A stretch of 64,000 nt of DNA, from the NCBI GenBank assembly GCA_002482645.1, contig DLGJ01000003.1, forward strand, positions 62,001 to 126,000. Direction: 5' to 3'. Shown here one piece after another: positions 35,413 to 43,710 of the stretch. Source of the DNA: Hyphomicrobiaceae bacterium UBA7697 (lineage in GTDB: Bacteria > Pseudomonadota > Alphaproteobacteria > Rhizobiales > Methyloligellaceae). The first letter of the stretch is position 1; each line of letters starts with the position of its first letter. A program made the position numbers and the translations under genes. Under the pieces are notes generated by a model, which ran no database searches, was not told the DNA's origin, and was given only the letters and a program-made list of their open reading frames with translations.

Positions 35413-38400
35413 ATGTTTGTGTCCGTCATTGTGCCGGTCTTTAACGTTGCGCCGGACTTGCTGACCGAGTGTCTGCGTTCAATCAAAAATCAGACGCTTC
35501 GTCCGCAAGATTATGAAATCATCATCGTCGATGACTGTTCGTCTAATCCGGACACGATTCGTACAATCGACGAGCTTTCAAAGAACTTTTGCAATTCCAG
35601 AATTATTCATCACAAAACGAATCTTGGTCTAAACGCGGCGCGACGCACGGGTGTTAGCGTAGCGAAGGGCGAATACGTCGTTTTTGTCGACGGGGACGAC
35701 ATTCTGACGAGATACGCCTTAGAATACCTAAAAATGAACTCAGGAAATGGGCAGGCCGATTTGGTGACCGCCCCTATGTGGCGGTGGGACTCGGCGCACA
35801 AACGCTACGTCAATCTGAAGCATATGCTGCGGCCATTTCCGTCTGGCTATCTCGATCGAATCAACGCCCTGCTGGCAAGGCAGTATTCGTTCACGATGTG
35901 CGGGCGCTTGCTCAAGAGAAGCTTGCTCGACGATCAAGTGTTCGATCTTCCTCCCGGCCACTACCATGAAGACGTCGCCACATTTCCGAGATTTATGTTC
36001 AAAGTCGGTAACTGTGCGCATGTCGATCACGCGCTGTACTACTACACGGTCAACGAAGGCTCGATTACCTATAAGCGTGCGGCCCCCCACATCCGCGATC
36101 TGGTGGACTCCGTCTCCAAATGGCGCGACGAGGCGGAGGCCAGGGGGCTCCTCCCCGAAGTGGGGCCGACCATCGCAACCGGTGGCAAAGAGCTCATCGG
36201 AGCGATAGCCAAAGAGTGGCTCTCCTCGGACATTCCGGGTGCGAAGACGGAGTCTGCACCAATTGCCGCGCGCCCCGATTCCAAGGGCCTCGAACCTTCC
36301 GAATATGCCAGGCGCCTCAAAGACAAGATCGTCTTTGTCTGCGATGTCGACTACCAGCTTCGAAACGCGGCCGCCTACGCCAGGGAACTCCGTCTGCGCG
36401 GGCATCCTTGCGCTGTCTTGGATTTATCCAGCTTTGCCTCGCGCGGTCTCAGGCAGCTCCCGAAGGACGAGATATCCATATTCAGAAGTGCCCGCGTCGA
36501 GCACATCCGTATTGAAGATCTGCCATTGGGCGTCGATTTCTTCAGCACGGCAAAGCTTGTGGTTCTCTTCAACGACTGGAGCGACTATCTCCGCGAGGCG
36601 TTGGAATATCGTCATCGGCTCTCCCTTCCATCGGTTTGCATGGTGGAAGGCATTAGCGACTTTTTGCGCTGTGACTTCGATGAGCCGCGAGCCCTTCCAT
36701 ACCGCCGCTGCGATTACGTCTTTCTCGCAGGAGAAGACGACGAGAAGTTCTTCGGCGATAGGAAGACATTCGTCATCGGTCTTCCGATCGTCGAAAAGCT
36801 GGCTTCGACAGCGCCACAGTTTCCTGATCCGCCTTTGGCCGTGCTGAATGTGAACTTCACGTTTGGATCTCTCGAAGCTGCTAGGGGCCCATTCGTCCAC
36901 GCGGCGATGAAGGCCTTCAATGAGGTGGGGATCGATTGGGTCGTCACGCAACATCCGATGGACGGGAGCGATCTTTCGGCATTCCCCGTCTCCAGCAAAA
37001 CCCAGTACGAGCTCATCGACGAATCGACGGTGTTCGTGAGCCGATTCGCCACCGGGATTATCGAGGCGCTGGCGAGCGGGAAACCGGCGATCTATTTCAA
37101 TCCACACGGTGAAAAGGTGGAGAAGTTCACCAAGCCGCTTGGCGCATTTCCAATTGCAACCAATGCGGAAGAGCTCGCCGGCGCGATCAGGAGTATCCTC
37201 ATTGATGTGCAGGCGGGCGTCGATTTCCGTGCCCGTGCGGCTGCTTTTTTGAAGCGGCACGCCGCCTACCGGTTCGATGAACGTCCGACTACGGAGCGGT
37301 TTGCCGACGCTGCCGTTGCGATCACCGAAAGCTTCGGCGCGGAACGTGCCGCGGGGTCTCAACTCTTCTTCGACAGGCTCGCGCGCGAACAGCCGTTCGG
37401 GGACGAAATCGACTCTCAGATCTTTGGTGACTTTGGGAGGGAGCACCGTGCTCAGCTCCTCGAGGAACAGCTGATAGGCCGGTACTTTCTCGAAGCCTTG
37501 AACAAGACGGCGAACGCCACGCGGTTGATGGTGGATGTGGGCGCCAATCACGGGAATAGCTTGGATATCTTTCTGGGGATGGGGTGGACGGTTCACGCCT
37601 TTGAGCCCGATCCATCGAATAGGGCGCGTCTTCTTGCATCTTGGCCCACTTGTCCGAAGCTGATCGTCAACGAGGAGGCCGTTTCCGACCAGACGGGCCT
37701 GAAGCTTCCCTTCTACGCCAGTGAAGAGAGTACGGGCATCAGCAGCCTGGATAACTTCACGCCCGGCCATAGAAAAATCTGCGACGTCGAAACCGTCACA
37801 TTGCGGGATTACCTGGCGCGCAATGACGTGCGGCATGTCGATTTTCTGAAGATCGACGTGGAGGGCTATGACAAGTTTGTCCTGGACGGGTTTCCGTGGA
37901 ATGCGGACAAGCCTGACGTTGTCCTCGCTGAGTTCGAGGACAATAAGACAAATCGCTTGGGCTATGACGTTCACGACGTAGCCGACGTTCTGCTAGGGCA
38001 GGGCTACACGGTCTACGCCAGCGAGTGGCTCCCAATTGTCCGGTACGGCATCGCTCACGATTGGCGGCGGATTTTCCGGTACACGCCTGACGTCGACTTG
38101 AGCGAGACTTGGGGTAGTCTCATTGGATTCCGCGACGAACCTGACGAAAACGTTCTGCGGCGGCTGGTCAAGGATTCCGTCAAGTTTGGCGCCGGCAGTT
38201 TCAAGTCCTCGCATCGGGCAGGAGCCACGGTCTCCGGGTCCGCCGATGGCGAAACGGACCTTCCGGTTTCTCCGGCTAATGGGACATATGTGGCCATTGC
38301 GGAAAGGTTGAAACGCAGGAGCACGGCGCTCTACTTGGCCGGGCGGTTTGCTGTCCGGTCCGCGCGCACGGTGTGGCGCCGGCGTTTTGGGGCGGGCGGT

Positions 38401-38784
38401 CTGGCCATCGCCGCGATCGTTCTGCCTCTTGTGATTGCGCTGCTCGCCCCCGGCGGACGGCTCGTTTGGCCGATGATTGCGCTAAGCGGTCTGGGCGCCG
38501 CTGCCTTGTTCGTAGCACTCGTATTGTCCGCTCTCCGCGGTCACTTGAGGCAGCGAGACGAAGATGCGCGGCGGCGCCACAACGCTATTCTGGCGCGAAT
38601 TGAAGGAACCAACAGGCGCACAGGCAGACTTGCCGAAGAACTGTCCGAGGTGAGGGCGCAGACGCAACGGCTCTATTGGCTCGACCAGATGCGTTCCAAG
38701 GCGCAATGCCAAGAACCACGGATGCCAAGCCTAGACCTTGGTATCTCGAAGGAAACCATACCGGAGCATGAGCGGCCAGGTTAG
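35413..38784 (+). CDS. Mosaic enzyme: GT2, GT-B-like domain, FkbM methyltransferase, membrane tail
   Basis: The protein has 1,123 residues. Residues 1-250 are a GT2 domain with VSVIVPVFNVAPDLLTECL, IIVDDCSSNPDT and YVVFVDGDDILTRYA. Residues 300-640 resemble a GT-B or CDP-glycerol transferase-like domain, with WVVTQHPMDGSDL and FVSRFATGIIEALASGKPAI. Residues 690-905 are an intact FkbM methyltransferase, with LMVDVGANHGNSLDIFLG at 705 and DFLKIDVEGYDKFVL at 810. The tail has RFAVRSARTVWRRRFGAGG, two membrane helices at about 995-1012 and 1018-1042, and a coiled coil to about 1095. GGAGCC lies ten bases before the start. It shares FkbM and tail with the 30486 gene but has a different head. The stop lies inside the convergent truncated sulfotransferase gene. 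Confidence 0.87.
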   Translation: MFVSVIVPVFNVAPDLLTECLRSIKNQTLRPQDYEIIIVDDCSSNPDTIRTIDELSKNFCNSRIIHHKTNLGLNAARRTGVSVAKGEYVVFVDGDDILTRYALEYLKMNSGNGQADLVTAPMWRWDSAHKRYVNLKHMLRPFPSGYLDRINALLARQYSFTMCGRLLKRSLLDDQVFDLPPGHYHEDVATFPRFMFKVGNCAHVDHALYYYTVNEGSITYKRAAPHIRDLVDSVSKWRDEAEARGLLPEVGPTIATGGKELIGAIAKEWLSSDIPGAKTESAPIAARPDSKGLEPSEYARRLKDKIVFVCDVDYQLRNAAAYARELRLRGHPCAVLDLSSFASRGLRQLPKDEISIFRSARVEHIRIEDLPLGVDFFSTAKLVVLFNDWSDYLREALEYRHRLSLPSVCMVEGISDFLRCDFDEPRALPYRRCDYVFLAGEDDEKFFGDRKTFVIGLPIVEKLASTAPQFPDPPLAVLNVNFTFGSLEAARGPFVHAAMKAFNEVGIDWVVTQHPMDGSDLSAFPVSSKTQYELIDESTVFVSRFATGIIEALASGKPAIYFNPHGEKVEKFTKPLGAFPIATNAEELAGAIRSILIDVQAGVDFRARAAAFLKRHAAYRFDERPTTERFADAAVAITESFGAERAAGSQLFFDRLAREQPFGDEIDSQIFGDFGREHRAQLLEEQLIGRYFLEALNKTANATRLMVDVGANHGNSLDIFLGMGWTVHAFEPDPSNRARLLASWPTCPKLIVNEEAVSDQTGLKLPFYASEESTGISSLDNFTPGHRKICDVETVTLRDYLARNDVRHVDFLKIDVEGYDKFVLDGFPWNADKPDVVLAEFEDNKTNRLGYDVHDVADVLLGQGYTVYASEWLPIVRYGIAHDWRRIFRYTPDVDLSETWGSLIGFRDEPDENVLRRLVKDSVKFGAGSFKSSHRAGATVSGSADGETDLPVSPANGTYVAIAERLKRRSTALYLAGRFAVRSARTVWRRRFGAGGLAIAAIVLPLVIALLAPGGRLVWPMIALSGLGAAALFVALVLSALRGHLRQRDEDARRRHNAILARIEGTNRRTGRLAEELSEVRAQTQRLYWLDQMRSKAQCQEPRMPSLDLGISKETIPEHERPG

Positions 38785-39303
38785 AGCCGTCACCACCACG
38801 GTGATGCTCGTGGGGATTTCGGCCTTCCATGTTTCGTCCCGTCTTACGGCGACCTGCGCTTGATTGCGCATTTCGTTTCCGCCCATGGAATGGCAGTTCC
38901 CGTTGCGCTCGATGACGATGTTTTCGAGCGGTCCTTCGGGGGCGAACGGTTGTATGGACTCCGGAACGCCATGCTGGAGCAGCGCGGCGTAGTTGACCCT
39001 GACCGACCCCTCGGGATGGCACAGGCGATAGAATTCCGCCGCGAGATTCGTGCCGGTCCAACTGAAGGCGGCCATCGCAGCAAGGCCGAGTTGCGCGGTT
39101 CGGCCGAGATGGCGATCGCCCCGCATGCGCCAGCGAATCACGGACCAGACGCAGGCCCGCGGGTCGCGCACCAGGTGCACGAGCTGGATCGGAAACGAGA
39201 GGTGACGTTTCAGGTAGAAAGGCCGGATTGCGTTCAAGCGTGCCGTCTTGGACGAGTCGATGATGAAGGGGTGATCGGTCATCCGGGCGATCGACTCCAG
39301 CAT
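38731..39303 (-). CDS. Sulfotransferase-like protein lacking its N-terminal PAPS loop
   Basis: The frame has 190 codons from ATG 39303. It contains FIIDSSKTARLNAIRPFYL and IQLVHLVRDPRACVWSVIRW, which is the central part and 3-prime phosphate loop of Sulfotransfer_3-type enzymes. The C-terminal RRDETWKAEIPTSI is also typical. The N-terminal P-loop (G-x-x-R-S-G-T) is missing. The frame upstream is open only to a stop at 39397-39399 and holds no such loop, so the gene is 5-prime truncated. It overlaps the end of the convergent mosaic gene by 54 bases and lies downstream of sqdB. It may be a non-functional remnant or a partner that needs another subunit. Confidence 0.55.
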   Translation of the reverse strand: MLESIARMTDHPFIIDSSKTARLNAIRPFYLKRHLSFPIQLVHLVRDPRACVWSVIRWRMRGDRHLGRTAQLGLAAMAAFSWTGTNLAAEFYRLCHPEGSVRVNYAALLQHGVPESIQPFAPEGPLENIVIERNGNCHSMGGNEMRNQAQVAVRRDETWKAEIPTSITVVVTALTWPLMLRYGFLRDTKV

Positions 39304-39487
39304 GCGCGTTGTCTAATGCCATCGTCCGTTGTCCATTCGGAAGCATTTGCTCCGGTCCCGCCTTTGTCCACCTCCTGATAGGGCGGACTGAGACGCGGTC
39401 ATTGACGCGGTACGGCCCTTCGGCCGGTCACACGGCGTTTGCGGGTCAAGGCGCGGCCTATGCGCGCCGCCGGTGCGGGACGAAATA

Positions 39488-40681
39488 TCAGGCCTGGCCT
39501 CCGAGCCGCGCCTGGGCCTCCGCGTTCCAAGCGGAGACGCAGGGGATCTTCGCCAAGTCGCACCTTGGAGCATATTTCTGGGCGATGTCGCGCACTTCTT
39601 CCATGAGGCCCGCCGCCAGCGTGATCGGCTCCAGGCCCATGGCGAGGAAACGATCGTTCGCGACGTGCAGATCGTTCTCGTCCGCCTCGTTGCGGGGGTT
39701 TGCGACAAACTCGATTTGGGCGCCCGAGAGTTCGGCGACCATCTTGGCGAGATCGCGCACACGGTGCGTCTCGGTCATCTGATTGAGGATGTTGACGCGC
39801 TCTCCCGTTTGCGGGGGGTTCTCGATCGCCAGCTGGATGCACCGGACGGTGTCCTGGATGTGGATGAAGGCGCGCGTTTGCCCGCCGGTTCCGTGCACCG
39901 TCAGCGGATAGTTGACGGCGGCCTGAGCGAGGAACCGGTTGAGAACCGTCCCATAGTCTCCGTCGTAGTCGAAACGGTTGATGAGCCGTTCGTCCAGCTT
40001 GGTCTCCGCCGTTTGCGTCCCCCAGACGATGCCCTGATGGAGGTCGGTGATCTTCAGCTTGTCGTTCTTGTTGTAGAAGTGGAAGAACAGCTGATCCTGC
40101 GTCTTCGTCATGTGATAGATCGAGCCCGGATTGGCCGGATACAGGATCTCCTGATCGATCAGCTCCCCCTCCGGCGTCTCCACGCGGATCGGCAGATAGC
40201 CTTCCGGAATTTGCATGCCGGCGGTGCCGTAGCCGTAGACGCCCATCGTGCCGAGATGGACGAGGTGAACGTCGATGCCGGACTCGACGATGGCCGCGCA
40301 GACGTCGTTGGTCGCGTTGAGATTGTTGTTGACGGTGTAGCGCTTGTGCGCCGACGACTTCATCGAATAGGGCGCCGCGCGCTGCTCGGCGAAATGCACG
40401 ATGCTGTCGGGTTTTTGCTCCGTGATGAGCGACAGCAGGCGATGATAGTGCTCACCGATCGTGAACGTATGGAGATCGATATCGCGGCCGGAAACGTCCT
40501 TCCAGGCGCGGATGCGTTCGTGGATCGGCCGGATCGGGGTCAGCGACTCGGCTTCGAGCTCGATATCGATGTGCCGCCGCGACAGGTTGTCGACGATGGT
40601 CACGTCGTGGCCCAAATTCGACAAATGCAGCGCCGTGGGCCAGCCGCAAAAGCCATCGCCGCCAAGTACAAGAATTCTCAT
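39488..40681 (-). CDS. sqdB: UDP-sulfoquinovose synthase
   Basis: The protein has 397 residues, the normal length. It starts MRILVLGGDGFCGWPTALHL, with the tryptophan-containing glycine motif special to SQD1/SqdB proteins, followed by VDNLSRRHIDIELEAESL. The active-site threonine is Thr145 in LVHLGTMGVYG, with Tyr189 and Lys193 in YHMTKTQ. Residues DGDYGTVLNRFLAQAAV and GTGGQTRAFIHIQDTV are also conserved in the family. The enzyme makes UDP-sulfoquinovose from UDP-glucose and sulfite. Usually it serves sulfolipid synthesis, but no sulfolipid synthase is recognisable here, so incorporation into the glycan is a reasonable inference. Confidence 0.95.
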   Translation of the reverse strand: MRILVLGGDGFCGWPTALHLSNLGHDVTIVDNLSRRHIDIELEAESLTPIRPIHERIRAWKDVSGRDIDLHTFTIGEHYHRLLSLITEQKPDSIVHFAEQRAAPYSMKSSAHKRYTVNNNLNATNDVCAAIVESGIDVHLVHLGTMGVYGYGTAGMQIPEGYLPIRVETPEGELIDQEILYPANPGSIYHMTKTQDQLFFHFYNKNDKLKITDLHQGIVWGTQTAETKLDERLINRFDYDGDYGTVLNRFLAQAAVNYPLTVHGTGGQTRAFIHIQDTVRCIQLAIENPPQTGERVNILNQMTETHRVRDLAKMVAELSGAQIEFVANPRNEADENDLHVANDRFLAMGLEPITLAAGLMEEVRDIAQKYAPRCDLAKIPCVSAWNAEAQARLGGQA

Positions 40682-40915
40682 GGGTTTCCCTTCAAGCAGA
40701 CGCTGTTCTGCCGAATTTTGGAAGGCATTTCGAGATTTAGCCGATCCCGACGGGCATTGACAACCTGAATGACCGACTGTCCGAATGTGAGCTCAGTGGC
40801 CCGAGGCAGCCCCTCGGTGGTTCCGCTGAGGCTTAGGCAGGCGCCCCCGGGCGCCGTGCCGCCCCGGGACGTAGACTGCCCGGTTCTATGCACAGACGGT
40901 TCGTTCTGGCGGCGA

Positions 40916-41923
40916 TCAAACCTTATAGTAATTCCGGTACCAATCGACGAAGCGCTGGACGCCATCCTTAATCGGCGTGCTTGGCGAGAACGCCACATCG
41001 GTCGAGAGATCGGTGACGTCCGCGTAGGTCTCCAGGACGTCGCCGGGTTGCATCGGCAGGAAGTTCTTCTTCGCCTCGCGCCCGAGAGCCTTCTCGATCG
41101 CCGCGATGAAGTCCATCAGCGGCACGGGCTGGCTGTTGCCGATATTGTAGAGGCGGTACGGCGCCGATGACGTCGCTGGATCGGGCTTGTCTCCGGTCCA
41201 GCCTGCATTGGCTTGCGGGATGCGATCGGTCACGCGCGCCACCGCTTCGACGATGTCGTCGATATAGGTGAAGTCGCGGGCGTGATGGCCCTGGTTGAAC
41301 ACGTCGATGGGTTCGCCCGCCAGGATCCTCTTCACGAAGGTGAACAGCGCCATGTCGGGCCGGCCCCATGGCCCGTACACGGTGAAAAAGCGAAGGCCCG
41401 TGACGGGCAGGCGATAGAGATGCGCATAGACATGCGCCATCAGCTCGTTCGACTTCTTCGACGCGGCGTAGAGACTCAAGGGATGGTCCACATTGTCGTG
41501 AACGCTGAAGGGCGTGCGCGTGTTGGCGCCGTAGACGGAGCTCGACGAGGCGTAAACAAGGTGCTCCACGCCTCTATGCCGGCAGGCCTCAAGTATGTTG
41601 GCGAAGCCGACCAGATTGGACGCCACATATTCTTCCGGGTGCGTCAGGGAGTGGCGCACGCCGGCCTGGGCCGCGAGATGGACCACGCGCTCGGGGCGGT
41701 GTTCGTTGAACAGGTCGTCCACGGCGTTCTTATCCGCAAGGTCGCCCTTGACGAAGGCAAAGCGGTTGCGCGGCGCAAGCTGGGCTAGCCGCGCCTCCTT
41801 GAGCGAAACGTCGTAGTAGTCGTTGAGGTTGTCGAAGCCGGCGACCTCGTCGCCACGATCGAGCAGCACACGAGCCGTATGGAAGCCGATAAAGCCGGCG
41901 GCACCCGTGACCAAGATTCTCAT
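40916..41923 (-). CDS. UDP-glucuronate 4-epimerase
   Basis: The protein has 335 residues. The NAD-binding loop MRILVTGAAGFIGFHTARVL starts the protein. HLAAQAGVRHSLTHPEEYV, the Tyr-Lys pair in LYAASKKSNELMAH, and FFTVYGPWGRPDMALF are landmarks that separate UDP-glucuronate epimerases from GalE. It interconverts UDP-glucuronate and UDP-galacturonate. Its substrate is the product of the ugd gene, which lies on the other side of a 337-base divergent region. It reads in the same direction as sqdB, 234 bases upstream of it. Confidence 0.93.
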   Translation of the reverse strand: MRILVTGAAGFIGFHTARVLLDRGDEVAGFDNLNDYYDVSLKEARLAQLAPRNRFAFVKGDLADKNAVDDLFNEHRPERVVHLAAQAGVRHSLTHPEEYVASNLVGFANILEACRHRGVEHLVYASSSSVYGANTRTPFSVHDNVDHPLSLYAASKKSNELMAHVYAHLYRLPVTGLRFFTVYGPWGRPDMALFTFVKRILAGEPIDVFNQGHHARDFTYIDDIVEAVARVTDRIPQANAGWTGDKPDPATSSAPYRLYNIGNSQPVPLMDFIAAIEKALGREAKKNFLPMQPGDVLETYADVTDLSTDVAFSPSTPIKDGVQRFVDWYRNYYKV

Positions 41924-42260
41924 GCGCTTAACCGGCTCCGCTGCGTGGCTGTGGCCGGTCCGGCCTCCGGCTCCGGCAGGGCGTTGTTAATGGTTGTGAA
42001 CCGGGAAGTCTAGCGAGGCTGGGACCGGTGAATATTCTCGCCGGGCCTGGCCGGAACAATCCTGCTGGCGCCGGAACGTGCGGACTTGAGCCGTCCATTT
42101 GCGGCGCATTCGGCCTGGCCGCGCCAGTTCACGGAAGTGTCACGGGAATGCCAAGAGATCAGTCAAGAGATCAGTCAAGAGAGCAGCCACGGGAGCGGTA
42201 TTGTTTTCGCCAGTCCGGAACTCTATTAACGACCATCGTTTGGACGAAGGAGTTGTCTGC
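41924..42260. other. Divergent region between UDP-GlcA epimerase and ugd
   Basis: This 337-base region holds the promoters of the two divergent uronate genes. It contains an array of 12-base repeats at 42152-42187 (entered separately) and the AAGGAG ribosome site of ugd at about 42247. No gene is apparent; the frame that continues ugd upstream to 42099 reads through the repeats and looks noncoding. Confidence 0.5.
42152..42187. repeat. Tandem 12-base repeat upstream of ugd
   Basis: Two perfect copies of CAAGAGATCAGT at 42152-42163 and 42164-42175 are followed by a third imperfect copy with one base changed. The array lies about 75 bases before the ugd start. Head-to-tail copies with a period near one helical turn are compatible with a regulator-binding array or with slippage of noncoding DNA. 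Confidence 0.6.
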
Positions 42261-43577
42261 GTGAAAATCTGCATGGTTGGCGCGGGATATGTGGGGCTCG
42301 TCTCTGCGGCCTGTTTTTCCGATTTTGGCTGGAAGGTCACCTGCGTCGATAAGGACCCGGAGCGCCTCGCGCAGCTCAACCGGGGAGAGATCCCGATCTA
42401 CGAGCCGGGGCTCGACGACCTGGTGGCGCGCAATGTGGCGGCGGGGCGGATCGAATTCACGGGCTCCTTGCCCGACGCCGTGCGCGACGCGGATGTCATT
42501 CTTCTGGCGGTGGGCACGCCCGTGCGCCGCGGTGACGGCTATGCGGATCTGACCTATGTGTTCGAGGCGGTCGAAGAACTCGCGCCGCACGCGCGCCCCG
42601 ACGCTGTGATTACGACAAAATCCACCGTCCCGGTCGGAACAGGCAAGGAAATCGAACGGCGGCTCAAGCACCTTCGGCCGGATGCCGACTTCGCCGTCTG
42701 CTCAAATCCCGAGTTCTTGCGTGAGGGTTCCGCGATCCGCGATTTCACTCATCCGGACCGCGTGCTCGTGGGATGCGACGACGATCATGGCCGCGCCGTC
42801 ATGGCTCGCCTCTACGAACCGTTGTCCCTACGCAATGCGCCTATAATGTTTGTCAGCCGCGAGTCGGCGGAACTTGCGAAATATGCCGCGAACGCGTTTC
42901 TGGCGATGAAGATCACGTTCATCAACGAAATCGCCGATCTGTGCGAAACGGTTGGCGCCGACGTCAGCGAGGTCGCCAGCGCCGTGGGTGCCGACGGCCG
43001 CATCGGACCGAAATTCCTGCATCCAGGACCGGGATACGGCGGATCGTGTTTTCCGAAGGATGTGAGCGCGCTCGTGAGGACGGCGCGCGAGGCGAAGTCG
43101 CCGGTCTCTCTCATCGAGCAGGTGGAGAAGGCCAATCTCGAGCGCAAGATCGCCATGGGCGCGCGGGTCGAGAGCGCTGCCGGCGGGTCCGTCCGTGGAA
43201 AGACGATCGCGGTGCTCGGCGTCACCTTCAAGCCCAATACGGACGATATGCGCGAGGCTCCGAGCCTCGTGATCCTGCCGATGCTGCAAGCGCGCGGTGC
43301 GACCGTTCAGGCATGCGATCCGCAAGGGTGCGCCAACGCCGAGGAGCTTTTGCCTGGCGTGGCGTGGTTCGCGGATCCGATGGATGCGGCGTCCGGCGCG
43401 GATATCGTCTTGCTACTGACGGAATGGAACGAGTTCCGTGCGCTGGATCTCAAGAAGCTCCGGTCCGTCATGAGCGGGGATGTGCTGGTCGACCTTCGCA
43501 ATGTCTATGCACCCAAGCTCGCAGCGGAAGCCGGATTTACTTACACAGGCGTGGGGCGAGGCCTATCGATCAGCTAA
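42261..43577 (+). CDS. ugd: UDP-glucose 6-dehydrogenase
   Basis: The protein has 438 residues from GTG 42261, selected because AAGGAG is nine bases upstream and the fold starts at once with MKICMVGAGYVGLVSAACFS. The catalytic cysteine is Cys263 in GPGYGGSCFPKDV, with Lys207 in AELAKYAANAFLAMK. ITTKSTVPVGTGKEIE and SNPEFLREGSAIRDF are also diagnostic. It oxidises UDP-glucose to UDP-glucuronate with two NAD. The divergent UDP-glucuronate epimerase gene next door completes the route to UDP-galacturonate. It converges with the third mosaic gene. Confidence 0.96.
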   Translation: MKICMVGAGYVGLVSAACFSDFGWKVTCVDKDPERLAQLNRGEIPIYEPGLDDLVARNVAAGRIEFTGSLPDAVRDADVILLAVGTPVRRGDGYADLTYVFEAVEELAPHARPDAVITTKSTVPVGTGKEIERRLKHLRPDADFAVCSNPEFLREGSAIRDFTHPDRVLVGCDDDHGRAVMARLYEPLSLRNAPIMFVSRESAELAKYAANAFLAMKITFINEIADLCETVGADVSEVASAVGADGRIGPKFLHPGPGYGGSCFPKDVSALVRTAREAKSPVSLIEQVEKANLERKIAMGARVESAAGGSVRGKTIAVLGVTFKPNTDDMREAPSLVILPMLQARGATVQACDPQGCANAEELLPGVAWFADPMDAASGADIVLLLTEWNEFRALDLKKLRSVMSGDVLVDLRNVYAPKLAAEAGFTYTGVGRGLSIS

Positions 43578-43710
43578 GCGTAGGCGGCCGACTATTGTTT
43601 CAGAAGACCAGTTGTCTGGCGGTCTATGTTTGGGCCATACGCAAGCAAAAAATTGGAGCTCATGGACCAGCAGAGGAATATCCCCGTTCAATTTTAGACC
43701 GGGCGGCGCC

